From a virus, in IMG/VR virus record IMGVR_UViG_3300009684_000118, positions 1 through 30,401 of that record: a DNA stretch of 30,401 nt, one strand, 5' to 3'. Under the pieces are notes generated by a model. That model did not search any database. It worked only from the letters and a program-made list of their open reading frames with translations, and was not told the origin of the DNA. Below, one piece after another: positions 20,641 to 29,451 of this stretch; the stretch's first letter is position 1, and each line of letters begins with the position of its first letter. Position numbers and translations under genes: made by a program.

Positions 20641-21648
20641 TTAAAAAGTGTTTAAAATTTCTTTTAATTCAAGCAATTTTTTCATGTCATTGCTCATTGG
20701 TGCTTCATAATCAAATAATCCTTCTACTGAAAATCCTTTCACTTGCCCTTGCTTAATCAACTCCCATACCTTTGGATTATCAACATAGAAACTGCCAAAC
20801 CATGTACCATTAGGTAAGTCATTGAATGCCTCAATTGGTTTGATGCCTCTTTGAGAATCGCTAATAAATGACTCAAACATGGTAACCCCTTCGACCTGCA
20901 TATTGGCATCATGCATTAAGTTGACATTTTTTTGATATCCTTTTTTAGAAAACTTAATAGCTATGTCCTTAATTGTTTGCGCAGAAAACTTGACATAATG
21001 CTCGCCGAAACGCTCATTTTGTCTATAGATTAATTGTTCTGGAATCATGATTGCTCCAGTGATAATATGCTCATCTTCGTTCTGAATTGCAAATGCATAC
21101 TGCATGAATTTTTCCCCAATATTCCCCAATTCTTTAATGACATCGGAATTGTTATCATAGTGCTTATTGATTCCTAATTGCTTGATTTTTTCAACCTTTG
21201 CTTTATTACTTCCTGTAGCATAAACTCTTGAATGCGGAATGCTAAGTGCATCAGCAGTAGCATACATACCACCTACATCATGCCTTGCAGATATGATGTA
21301 AATTGTATTGCCTGCATCTATTTGTTTCTTTGCTAACTCTTTACCTCGTGATGTTGATAAGGTATCATCGTAATCGAAAGAAACTTTGTTAGCAGCAAAA
21401 TGTTGCTCCCATATTGAATTGCAAATGGCAACCGCTTGTCCTGAATCTTTACCTTCATTAACTACATAACTTATACATCTTTGCAAAAACTCATCTTTAT
21501 GCTCACCTTTCGATGGCTCAACGAATTGCTCTGAAAATACAAGGTAATCTTGCTTTATTGCAGGCGCATCTACCAATGCTATAAAGTTTACTTCTGCATC
21601 GTTTTGTATATCCTCGCTTATCTTAAGTTCGTAAATTGGTAGTTTCAT
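20641..21648 (-). CDS. Prohead protease (XkdF-like) with inserted HAD-like phosphatase domain
   Basis: Residues about 1-48 and 180-315 form an XkdF-like prohead protease: FAIQNEDEHIITGAIMIPEQ, NLMHDANMQVEG with the probable catalytic His246, and KGFSVEGLFD with Ser307. Between them, residues 88-170 contain a compact HAD hydrolase: FDYDDTL (D92 nucleophile, D94), IISAR (S120), a Lys in NKAKVEKIKQ (K149 or K151) and HYDNNSD (D165, D169). All four HAD motifs are present. Before it, residues 53-83 (FLQRCISYVVNEGKDSGQAV) are a Cys-containing segment often seen in phage head genes. The enzyme matures capsids; the HAD part may be an active phosphatase or only structural. Confidence 0.85.
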   Translation of the reverse strand: MKLPIYELKISEDIQNDAEVNFIALVDAPAIKQDYLVFSEQFVEPSKGEHKDEFLQRCISYVVNEGKDSGQAVAICNSIWEQHFAANKVSFDYDDTLSTSRGKELAKKQIDAGNTIYIISARHDVGGMYATADALSIPHSRVYATGSNKAKVEKIKQLGINKHYDNNSDVIKELGNIGEKFMQYAFAIQNEDEHIITGAIMIPEQLIYRQNERFGEHYVKFSAQTIKDIAIKFSKKGYQKNVNLMHDANMQVEGVTMFESFISDSQRGIKPIEAFNDLPNGTWFGSFYVDNPKVWELIKQGQVKGFSVEGLFDYEAPMSNDMKKLLELKEILNTF

Positions 21649-21679
21649 TACAATATTATGTTCGAAAAAGTGTAGTTGT

Positions 21680-23671
21680 TTAATTAATTTGAGCGGCTCT
21701 ATTCAATCTATTTATTCTTTCCTGCCCATTTGTAATATCAGATTCAACCACATAGGCTCTTGCCGCAGCATTACCGATTTGATTCACTTGCGTTTGGTCA
21801 AGTCTTGTGGTTTGTGCTTGTGGTATCAATGGTGCATTAACTCCACCTCCTCCACCACCCACATTTGTTGGTCCTGGCGCACTACCTCCACCACCTATTG
21901 CCTGTATTGCTTTTGCAGTTGCTGCAATTGTTGATGCAATACCAAATGCCGCCCCTATTTTATTTGCAGTTATTACAGGAATAGCAGCTGCTCCACTTGT
22001 TGCAACTGCTTGTGGTGTAGCAAGTGCCAAAGCATTTGCTGCATTTGTTGCAGTTACAATCTTTGCAATACCAAGCGCACCCTCTGCAATTGCAGCCGCT
22101 TTTTGTAATCCTTTATTTTTTCCTGCAATGGCTTGTAAAAAATTTACTCCTGCGCCAAGTGCGTTAAATGTTGCATCCTGAACTGCTTTCTTTTGGTCAG
22201 CAATGTCTTTTTCAAGTTGAATTGCTTTATCTGCTGCTTCTTTTTCTACTTTTGCTTTTTCATCAGCAACCCTTTTTGCCTCTGCTATCTCTTTATCACT
22301 TTTTTCTTTTTTTCTGATTTCTTTATCAGCATCATTTTTAGCTTTATCTTCTGCAATCTTTTCATTAATACCTTTAATAGTTAAAGCATTTGCTTCCTCC
22401 GCTAATCTGATTAATTCTTTTTTTCTTTCATTTGTAATATTCAAACGATTAATCTCATCCGTTTTATTTTGCAAATCATAATCAGCAGCAATCTTTGCTC
22501 TATCATTTTCATCTGCAATCATTGCAAGTGTATTCTGCTGCTTTGCATTCAATATTTGTTTATCCGCATCTTCATTTGCCTTTGCTATTTCCTCTGCTTT
22601 TTTCTTTGCATTGTCAACATCTTCCTGTCTTTTTTCTGCTGCTTTTTTATTTGCATCAGTTTGCTCTTGAGTTATTTGTACATTCTGCTTTGCAATCAAA
22701 TCAAGTTCTGCTTGCTTTGCAGTTGTAAATCTTTTTGCTTGCTCATTTAGATTTTCAGTGTATTTATTAAGATTCTCCATTTGCGCTTTAATATTTTCAT
22801 CCGTTGCGCCATTTGCTTTCATTTGTGCAAGTCGCTGACTTTCAATTTCTCTGGTATGCGCAGCAACTTGAAATGTAGTCCTTGCCTCAACAACTGCCTT
22901 TGCTGCTAACGCACGTTCTGCATTTCTTATCTCTGCCGTTGTTGCACCTGATGCCTTTAGCATTTCAAGTGTGTAATCGGTATTTCGTTTGAGCGCATCC
23001 GCTGCTCTATCTGCCGATTTCTTTTGCTCTTCAAGTGCCTTTGCTGATTCCTTTATTTGAGCAGCATTCTGCTTTGCTGCATCGCTTGATTTAATAAGCC
23101 ATGCAGTAAGTGCTACAATACCTGCAACAAGTGCAGCAACAACTGCTACAATTGCTCCAATAGGATTTGCAGCCATTGCTGCATTCCATAAGTATTGCGC
23201 TCCAGTTACAATTTTTTGCACAATTGTAAACTGCATTACCTCCGCTCTCAATAACTTGAATGAATCAATTGCACCAAATACACCGCTTATGCCTTGTTGC
23301 AATGCCATTGCAGATTGCACTTTTAAAAGTGTTTTATTCAATTCCTCCGAGTCACTACCAAATAAACCCATTGCACCTTGCAATGCGCTGAATCCTGCGG
23401 TGGCTCCTTGCAATGCACCGCCAAGTGCAACAAACTTTTTATCTGGATTAAATGTATCTGCAAGTGCTTTTGCATCACCAATGGCATCTTTTAACCCTGC
23501 TACTTTTTTTGCTGCGTTTTGTGCTTCTGCAGATGTTTCTCCAAACTTCATTGACATATTGACAAGTTCAGCCGTTGCCTCTTTCAACTGCTTTTTAAAA
23601 CTACCTACCGCCGCTTGACCTTTATTACTATCTACATCAATCTCTACTGCTACTGTTGTTTTTGTTGCCAT
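21680..23671 (-). CDS. Tape-measure-like tail protein
   Basis: A 663-residue, Ala- and Lys-rich protein. A helical start (residues 20-75) leads to a hydrophobic segment at about 170-193 (IGAIVAVVAALVAGIVALTA), a long charged coiled coil (about 200-490, rich in EEIAKANEDADKQ-like repeats), and a second hydrophobic/Gly-Ala-rich part near the C-terminus (IAEGALGIAKIVTATNAANA). This is the standard layout of tape measure proteins that set tail length and enter the host membrane. The rule of about 0.15 nm per residue would predict a tail near 100 nm. It sits between a baseplate-like gene and the protease, which is not the usual order. Confidence 0.85.
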   Translation of the reverse strand: MATKTTVAVEIDVDSNKGQAAVGSFKKQLKEATAELVNMSMKFGETSAEAQNAAKKVAGLKDAIGDAKALADTFNPDKKFVALGGALQGATAGFSALQGAMGLFGSDSEELNKTLLKVQSAMALQQGISGVFGAIDSFKLLRAEVMQFTIVQKIVTGAQYLWNAAMAANPIGAIVAVVAALVAGIVALTAWLIKSSDAAKQNAAQIKESAKALEEQKKSADRAADALKRNTDYTLEMLKASGATTAEIRNAERALAAKAVVEARTTFQVAAHTREIESQRLAQMKANGATDENIKAQMENLNKYTENLNEQAKRFTTAKQAELDLIAKQNVQITQEQTDANKKAAEKRQEDVDNAKKKAEEIAKANEDADKQILNAKQQNTLAMIADENDRAKIAADYDLQNKTDEINRLNITNERKKELIRLAEEANALTIKGINEKIAEDKAKNDADKEIRKKEKSDKEIAEAKRVADEKAKVEKEAADKAIQLEKDIADQKKAVQDATFNALGAGVNFLQAIAGKNKGLQKAAAIAEGALGIAKIVTATNAANALALATPQAVATSGAAAIPVITANKIGAAFGIASTIAATAKAIQAIGGGGSAPGPTNVGGGGGGVNAPLIPQAQTTRLDQTQVNQIGNAAARAYVVESDITNGQERINRLNRAAQIN

Positions 23672-23677
23672 AATATT

Positions 23678-25714
23678 TTAATAAAATTTATTTATCACTC
23701 TTAAAAATTCTGCTTGCGTTGCGTTGTTTTCTTGCGGTGTGTAGTCAATTAATTTCATCAATCTATACAATCCACCATCAATATAATAGTACTTTGCAAA
23801 GTCAAGATTGTATACATCAACATCATTTAACTTAACATAGCAAGTAAGCAATCTTGAGTCTTTATCCGTAATCTCTGCCATGTATGATGAATAGTAAACA
23901 TTGAATTGATTGACATCAAAGCCTCCTGTAGTAAATGTGAAAAACTCCTCATTGTTTGCGCCAAAGTTCAAAGTATTACCAATATTGACTGGATTGTCAA
24001 CATTACCTGCATATCCATATTTTGTTCCTGTCCATAAAATGCTTGTAGCATTATTGAAAGTATCAACATCATAAATCGACCATGTTGTTGCTGACATGCT
24101 TTTTGCCTGCAATATTCTTATTACACTGTCTTGACTCTCTTCAACATTGTTATTCATTTTAAATATGGTTGAATAAACTTTGTTGTTTGTTGAATATTTT
24201 ACCAATGGTGTTGCTGCAAATACTAATTCAAGTGACTTCGTGTCTGATGCAAACTCATAAGCAGAATCAAATATTCTATCTCCGTAACCGACATTGTAAC
24301 GCTTCCTGTATAAATCATTATAATAGTCATTGTCACTTCTATATTTAAACTCGTACAACCTTGAATTCAATTCACTCATTGGTTTAATCTTAATAGGCTT
24401 TGACCTATCAATCTTATCTGACCAATCCTCAATCGTATTAGTGTAATAATCAACATAAGGTTTTATGATTAAATGCTTTTCATCAAAGCGATTTTCATCA
24501 ATGTATAAATTGAATAGTTTTAATATTGATGCAAAGAAATCCTTTTGTAATATGTTTGATGGGATTGTGTCATTCATTCTTACAGTATCAGCTCCAGTTG
24601 GATATAATGGTGTAGGAAATGCAATCAACGACTCCGCTTTTACATAGGCAGAAAATTGAACAGTCTCACCAAGTATTATTGATGTAATCCTTATATTGAA
24701 AGTATCACCTACATTAAAGTTGTAATTTGCATAACTCAAATCATATTCACCATTTGCAGAAACAAAAAACTCTTTAATCACATTGCTATTTTTTCTTACT
24801 TGAATAATGATTGTATCAGGATATGCAGTGTATGATTCTATATTTACAAGTATTGTAAGTTTTGTTTGTGCGCTCCTTGTGCCTGCGTATGTAAATGTCT
24901 GATTATCTGCGCTTGTAAAACTACCATAAGTAATTGTTCCACCTGTAAAATCAATCAAAGCATTGGTTGCATCATCAACAGTATTTGTGAGTGATTGTAA
25001 CTCAAGCAATTTAGTATTGTTTGCCGTTAATGCTTTTTTATTATATGGTACAATTAAACTTTTAAATCTTGATGTATTTGATAAAGGAAAGTCCATTGTA
25101 TAACCCGCATTTGCTACTATTTTTTCAAGATATTGTTTGACAAATAAAGCAGGTCTAAATGTTGTTGCTTTCCAATTTGTTTTGCTATTAAGTCCATAAG
25201 TTCCATAATCAATCAATGGATAATAATAACCACTACCACCTGATGCGTTATCCCAACTATTCACAATCCCACTCACATCATAAATATGGTCATATGCACT
25301 AAAATCCAAATCGCTCAATTTGAGTGCGCCTAACTTGGAAACAAAGCCACCTAATTCACCAAATACTGCTACCTCATATTCTACATTTGCTCCATCAATA
25401 ATGATTTCAAGCAGTCTAAAAGTGCCTTTAATAATCGTTAAACCATTGACCTCTATTCTAAATTGAGCAGACTTTGCAGCATTAAAGTTGTAACCAACAT
25501 TTGGTGCATTATTATCAGTAAAATTGGCTTGGTTAAACTCAAAAATATTGCCGAGCAAGTTATTGTTGTTAGTGCTACCTGGTAGTACAATAGTCTTACT
25601 GAATGCAGTTGCTTTGCTATCAATGTTTATAAGGTCATCAATCGCATAGGTTATTTGATTACTCAAACCTTTGTTGATATCTAACTCGTTATTTTCAATC
25701 CAAATTCGTGTCAT
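23678..25714 (-). CDS. Large tail (baseplate/hub-like) protein
   Basis: A 678-residue, beta-rich, Asn/Thr-rich protein starting MTRIWIENNELDINKGLSNQ, with DSKATAFSKTIVLPGSTNNN near residues 32-51. This opening (fSKTI-lPG-T-NN) is shared by tail proteins of many Bacteroidota phages and prophages, where it follows or precedes the tape-measure gene. A central domain and a C-terminal part (YYIDGGLYRLMKLIDYTPQE) resemble tail-hub proteins. No enzymatic motif seen. It lies 6 bases upstream of the tape-measure start, so both are co-transcribed. Confidence 0.65.
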   Translation of the reverse strand: MTRIWIENNELDINKGLSNQITYAIDDLINIDSKATAFSKTIVLPGSTNNNNLLGNIFEFNQANFTDNNAPNVGYNFNAAKSAQFRIEVNGLTIIKGTFRLLEIIIDGANVEYEVAVFGELGGFVSKLGALKLSDLDFSAYDHIYDVSGIVNSWDNASGGSGYYYPLIDYGTYGLNSKTNWKATTFRPALFVKQYLEKIVANAGYTMDFPLSNTSRFKSLIVPYNKKALTANNTKLLELQSLTNTVDDATNALIDFTGGTITYGSFTSADNQTFTYAGTRSAQTKLTILVNIESYTAYPDTIIIQVRKNSNVIKEFFVSANGEYDLSYANYNFNVGDTFNIRITSIILGETVQFSAYVKAESLIAFPTPLYPTGADTVRMNDTIPSNILQKDFFASILKLFNLYIDENRFDEKHLIIKPYVDYYTNTIEDWSDKIDRSKPIKIKPMSELNSRLYEFKYRSDNDYYNDLYRKRYNVGYGDRIFDSAYEFASDTKSLELVFAATPLVKYSTNNKVYSTIFKMNNNVEESQDSVIRILQAKSMSATTWSIYDVDTFNNATSILWTGTKYGYAGNVDNPVNIGNTLNFGANNEEFFTFTTGGFDVNQFNVYYSSYMAEITDKDSRLLTCYVKLNDVDVYNLDFAKYYYIDGGLYRLMKLIDYTPQENNATQAEFLRVINKFY

Positions 25715-25752
25715 AGTTATTATATTTGTCCCAATTTTTCATGATTTTTGGT

Positions 25753-25782
25753 AAATGCCCGGTGTTTCCACATTGGGCATTT
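25753..25782. terminator. Hairpin after the 371-residue tail gene
   Basis: AAATGCCC (25753-25760) pairs with GGGCATTT (25775-25782). On the minus strand the inside contains GTG-GAAA-CAC, a GNRA tetraloop. The T-tract in the minus (coding) direction is only TTT, while on the plus strand six T follow, so as a terminator it suits plus-strand transcripts better. It starts 2 bases after the tail gene stop. It could be a bidirectional terminator or a processing or stability element. Confidence 0.45.
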
Positions 25783-25783
25783 T

Positions 25784-26899
25784 TTATCTCAAGTGTGAGT
25801 ATCTTGTTTGATTCATTTCGAAATCAATCTCTAATGCTCTTTGCCTGTTGTTGACATACTTACTATACTCGTAGTTAGAATTCTTAATTGTAACAGGATA
25901 AAAATAACTATCAATCTCCATAAGTATTTGACCTGAATTAATCAACTGCGACGACCATTGGTAGTCAGTATCATTCATCGCATCAGCAGTCAAACGATAT
26001 GACCAGTTCATTTTGTTGGAGTAGTTGATTTTGCTTTCTACATACTTATTATTGCCATCGTCATATTGAACATTAGTGCCATTAAAAATGAAATCTCTTT
26101 TCTCAAATCCTTTGCGTTCTACGTCCATTGTAAGTCTTGATACCAAGTCAAAATGAATCGTATCCCACATTCCAAAACGATTCAAGAAATGCACAGGCAC
26201 GGTATCATATTTTGGATTGCATTTGTTGTATATCCTTAATTTATCTACTGCGCTATCAGTAAAAACTTCAACATATTTTGCATTGACTGATAAAGCGTAA
26301 TTTAAAATTGGTTTAAGATTTACTTGAGTAAACATATATGGCATAGTTTCAACAGTATTAAAAATCAGTGCATTGCTATTATTATAAACATAATAGTAAA
26401 TGCTTGATGAACCACCTCCATAATTGCTACCAATAAACAAAGACTCATTAAAATCAGCATATAAAGTGCGATTTCTTTCCGTAAAAAATTTTGATTGATA
26501 GTCTGCAATTGGTCCTTCATTAAATCTTTTAAACAAATCAGGTCTCCAATTATAGACTCTTGTTGTTCCGCTTGCAAGATTAAGTGTGGTTGTTCCGCTA
26601 TATTCCTCACCATATCTAACTTGGTATTCTTTTTGCAATGGTGCTTCTTGATATTGAGCAGTTGCATCAAACCAACCATAGTCAATGCTATTGCGAATAA
26701 TCGGTCCTGCATCAAAGTATCCATAGGTTGTACCTGGCTCAGGATATTGTTTTACTCGTATCTTTTGCACCCCACCAATATAAACATCAAACACATATTT
26801 AAAATCAGGTATTGCACTATGATTGCTGCTTACAATATGCCATAACCCATCCTGTATTGATTCACTATTTGATGGTGTATTTTCAATTCCTATTGCCAT
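25784..26899 (-). CDS. Tail protein (distal-tail or minor tail candidate)
   Basis: The protein (371 residues) starts MAIGIENTPSNSESIQDGLW and is rich in aromatic residues and Asn, with many beta strands (FKYVFDVYIGGVQKIRVKQY, YFDAGPIIRNSIDYGWFD). Its position before the hub-like protein and tape-measure gene fits a distal-tail or adaptor role. Its start overlaps the stop of the 207-residue gene by one base. No known motif was recognised. Confidence 0.55.
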   Translation of the reverse strand: MAIGIENTPSNSESIQDGLWHIVSSNHSAIPDFKYVFDVYIGGVQKIRVKQYPEPGTTYGYFDAGPIIRNSIDYGWFDATAQYQEAPLQKEYQVRYGEEYSGTTTLNLASGTTRVYNWRPDLFKRFNEGPIADYQSKFFTERNRTLYADFNESLFIGSNYGGGSSSIYYYVYNNSNALIFNTVETMPYMFTQVNLKPILNYALSVNAKYVEVFTDSAVDKLRIYNKCNPKYDTVPVHFLNRFGMWDTIHFDLVSRLTMDVERKGFEKRDFIFNGTNVQYDDGNNKYVESKINYSNKMNWSYRLTADAMNDTDYQWSSQLINSGQILMEIDSYFYPVTIKNSNYEYSKYVNNRQRALEIDFEMNQTRYSHLR

Positions 26900-27522
26900 T
26901 ATTTTTTATTTAAAGTATTTATTGTGTAGGTTATATCTTTTGCCATTGCCTCACCTAACTTTTCGCCCAAATCTTTGAATGTCATTGCAATAATTTTATC
27001 AAGGTAATGCGTTGCTTTGATACCATATCGTTTAATCATGTATATCAATGTTTGTGTTTTTAACTCAATCAATGATAATTGCTTTTTCTCTCTATTTGTC
27101 GCTCTTAATCCTTGTCTTTGCACTGTTGTTATCTTTGCCTTACCTGACTCAATATAAGAGCGAATGCTTCGCCTTCCTTCTTGGCTCATGCCATAGTTCT
27201 TGTATTGATACGGACTTGATGGTGCATTGCTTGATGACCTAACACCCTTTACACCAACATTGGTGTAGTCAAAATAATCAGCTAAATATAAAAGCAAAGT
27301 GTTACCATCATTTGTGACTTGAAACTCAAATGAATCAAGCAACTTGCCTGATGCCACATTGTTTACTTCATTTGAAACGATGCGCAAATTCTCTTCAAAT
27401 AATACCGCATATTGTTCCAATACATTTGTCACTGTACCAAATGCCACACCGCCTTGCGTCTCTTTATCCAATATCCCCGATTGGATTGCTTTATTTTGTG
27501 CTGCGCTTATAGATATAGGCAT
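26899..27522 (-). CDS. Tail-completion/neck-like protein (207 aa)
   Basis: MPISISAAQNKAIQSGILDK opens a mixed protein with a helix-rich C-terminus (TFKDLGEKLGEAMAKDITYT). The middle (VGVKGVRSSSNAPSSPYQYK) looks like a beta-hairpin-rich loop. Proteins of this size and place resemble HK97 gp10-type or tail-completion factors. Its start is overlapped by 32 bases by the -1 frame of the upstream gene, which is expected if that frame is read through by a frameshift. Function is by context. Confidence 0.5.
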   Translation of the reverse strand: MPISISAAQNKAIQSGILDKETQGGVAFGTVTNVLEQYAVLFEENLRIVSNEVNNVASGKLLDSFEFQVTNDGNTLLLYLADYFDYTNVGVKGVRSSSNAPSSPYQYKNYGMSQEGRRSIRSYIESGKAKITTVQRQGLRATNREKKQLSLIELKTQTLIYMIKRYGIKATHYLDKIIAMTFKDLGEKLGEAMAKDITYTINTLNKK

Positions 27523-27766
27523 CGTATTCCGATTTCATTTTTAGATATAACAAATCATTTAAAAAATGCACCACTCCTAAATTCCAAACCGATTCAAGAG
27601 ATATTCCTTCGAAATCTGCGACCATTTTGGCATTGGCAACCCATCCAAAATGCTGATTGAATCGTTCAGCAATTGGCGAGTCGTATCCTCCGACACTCCC
27701 TTCTTCTTCGCTTCCTTCACCAAATAAGGCAGGGAAATCTGCATTGATACCCGATAGAGAAGATAA
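27491..27766 (-). CDS. -1 frameshift extension of the chaperone-like protein (91 codons)
   Basis: If ribosomes slip back one base on T TTT TTT (27772-27766) inside the nine-T run, they read on from 27766 for 91 codons to a TAA at 27491-27493. The product runs LSSLSGINADFPALFGEGSE ... IAERFNQHFGWVANAKMVAD ... VWNLGVVHFLNDLLYLK ... YDAYIYKRSTK. It is globular-looking, and only 34% of its third positions are G/C across the shared region, the normal bias here. The full fusion would be 252 residues. It lacks a start codon at the right place. An assembly error in the homopolymer would give the same picture. Confidence 0.6.
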   Translation of the reverse strand, partial: LSSLSGINADFPALFGEGSEEEGSVGGYDSPIAERFNQHFGWVANAKMVADFEGISLESVWNLGVVHFLNDLLYLKMKSEYDAYIYKRSTK

Positions 27767-28248
27767 AAAAAAACCGCAGCATGATATGCCACCTCAAAAT
27801 CCACATCCTCCATATCCGTTGCAATATCCACATGGTCTCTTTCGTACGGAACATACTTCATTCTGCGCCAATTAAACTTCACTGGTGTAGCCATTGTCGC
27901 TAATATCTTATGTAGATTATCAATGACATCTTTGCCAAACGTAATCGCTTCAACATACTTGCCGGCATTCATTGGCTCCTTATCTATCTTGTAATTCAAT
28001 TGATAAGTTATGCCATTCACACTTACATACTTTACAGGCTTGCCCTTCATCATCTTGGCAGTCAATAGTTCAAACTTTGTTTGAATGTCAGCGCATAACT
28101 TGTTAAACTTCACCATTTTCATTTGCTCAACTTTTTCAGGTATTAATCCTGTCACCACACCCACCATCTTGATGGACTTATCAATGTCTTCCTCCTCTGA
28201 TTTAGCAATGAAATACAACTCCTGAAACTGTCTAATTGATAACTTCAT
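27577..28248 (-). CDS. Tail-assembly-chaperone-like protein, unshifted form (223 aa)
   Basis: Starts MKLSIRQFQELYFIAKSEEE, continues with a helical N-terminal domain (KSIKMVGVVTGLIPEKVEQM) and VKFNWRRMKYVPYERDHVDI near residue 130. It comes right after the large terminase gene. Residues 159-161 are encoded by the nine-T run GTT TTT TTT T (27773-27765), a -1 slippery site. After the run, this frame has 60% G/C in third codon positions over 47 codons (hand count), much above its neighbours, so its last 60 residues may not be the main product. Chaperone role is inferred from the G/GT-like layout. Confidence 0.6.
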   Translation of the reverse strand: MKLSIRQFQELYFIAKSEEEDIDKSIKMVGVVTGLIPEKVEQMKMVKFNKLCADIQTKFELLTAKMMKGKPVKYVSVNGITYQLNYKIDKEPMNAGKYVEAITFGKDVIDNLHKILATMATPVKFNWRRMKYVPYERDHVDIATDMEDVDFEVAYHAAVFFYLLYRVSMQISLPYLVKEAKKKGVSEDTTRQLLNDSISILDGLPMPKWSQISKEYLLNRFGI

Positions 28249-28281
28249 AATATACTATGTTTGTTTTTAAGTGTTTGTTTC

Positions 28282-29451
28282 TCAAATAAAATGATATTCG
28301 CCATAACCTTTGTGTTGGATTCGGCATCTATTTGCAAGCGCAAGCGCATTCACACAGTCATCATGAAATCCAGATGGCGCAGAATACTTAACACCGGTTG
28401 GAGTAAAAATATACTCGAATATTGCAAGTTCCTGTGGGATATGTCCGTCAGGATAGGCAATCTCACCTTTGTGAATTGCAGATGCAAGACCTTCCATCAA
28501 TTGTTGTTTGCTTGTTGATGTGTATTTAAATCCCACCATTCGATTGAAATGCCTTTGCAAGTCCTCAACTATCGCATCTCCCACACCTGTTGAATCAATG
28601 ACTACAGGTTTGTTTCTGTCTATCTTCATGATTGTTTCCTTTGTTTGACTCCAATCCTTTTGGAATCTCTCAAAGTGAGCAACACCTCCATGCTTATCGA
28701 ATCCGATTACTACAGTCCAATCCACTGATTTAGCAAGGTCAATTCCATAATATTCCGCAGGTAACTGGCTTAATGGTCGGATGCAATTGTTTATGTGTTG
28801 ACTCCCGAATGGATTCGCTGCATTCTCGGCAGGATTCGCCATGTATTCCTGTTCGAATACCACCGATGGCAATTGAGCGCGTGCAGAGTCTATTTCGGTT
28901 GCATCAATGTGTGGATTGTCATATGTTGAATACTTGAATGATTGCCATTCAGGCTCTCCATTACGCATGAATAATGAATAGAAAAAGTTCTTCCCTTTTG
29001 GTGTTGATAGGAAGATTGCCTTCCCTTTATAATCGGTCAAAGTTGGTCGTATTGAATTAAGCCATCCATCCTCCAGGTTTGGAATATATGATGCCTCATC
29101 CACTATGACCATGTGGAATTTCAAACCTCGCATTGAGTCAAGTCTTTCGCCTGTAAAGAATCGAATGCTTCCGCCTGTAATCATGTTGATAACCAAATCG
29201 CTTTGGTTGTACTTACATAACTTTTCGGGTATCAACTTCAATATCTCCAAAAAGAATATCTTGCCCAACTGATAGGTTGGTGTGATATATGCCACCGACT
29301 TATTGCCTATTGCATTAATGATTGCTTCGTTCTGACTAATTACCGATTTACCCCATCTTCGACCACACATCAAGACTCTGAATCTTGACTGCGATTCAAT
29401 TACCTCTGATTGCTTTGGATGTGGCTTTGGTAACTTAATCTCAACTACCAT
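28282..29451 (-). CDS. terL: Large terminase subunit
   Basis: A 389-residue protein with the ATPase motifs CGRRWGKS (Walker A, 29-36), MVIVDEAS (Walker B, D118-E119), and LSTPKG (coupling, 148-153), and RNase H-like nuclease residues at YGIDLAKS (D238), VVIDSTGVG (D286) and FHDDCVNAL (D364/D365). It packages the genome into proheads and cuts it. It overlaps the small-subunit gene by 11 bases. Length is near the short end of the family, without a large insertion. Confidence 0.95.
   Translation of the reverse strand: MVVEIKLPKPHPKQSEVIESQSRFRVLMCGRRWGKSVISQNEAIINAIGNKSVAYITPTYQLGKIFFLEILKLIPEKLCKYNQSDLVINMITGGSIRFFTGERLDSMRGLKFHMVIVDEASYIPNLEDGWLNSIRPTLTDYKGKAIFLSTPKGKNFFYSLFMRNGEPEWQSFKYSTYDNPHIDATEIDSARAQLPSVVFEQEYMANPAENAANPFGSQHINNCIRPLSQLPAEYYGIDLAKSVDWTVVIGFDKHGGVAHFERFQKDWSQTKETIMKIDRNKPVVIDSTGVGDAIVEDLQRHFNRMVGFKYTSTSKQQLMEGLASAIHKGEIAYPDGHIPQELAIFEYIFTPTGVKYSAPSGFHDDCVNALALANRCRIQHKGYGEYHFI

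Noticed and set aside
22193-22750. Plus-strand frames rich in Phe, Cys and Leu opposite the tape-measure gene
   Set aside because: They are the antisense of the Lys/Glu/Ala-rich coiled coil, which always gives Phe/Leu/Cys-rich shadows; no start context or neighbours support them.
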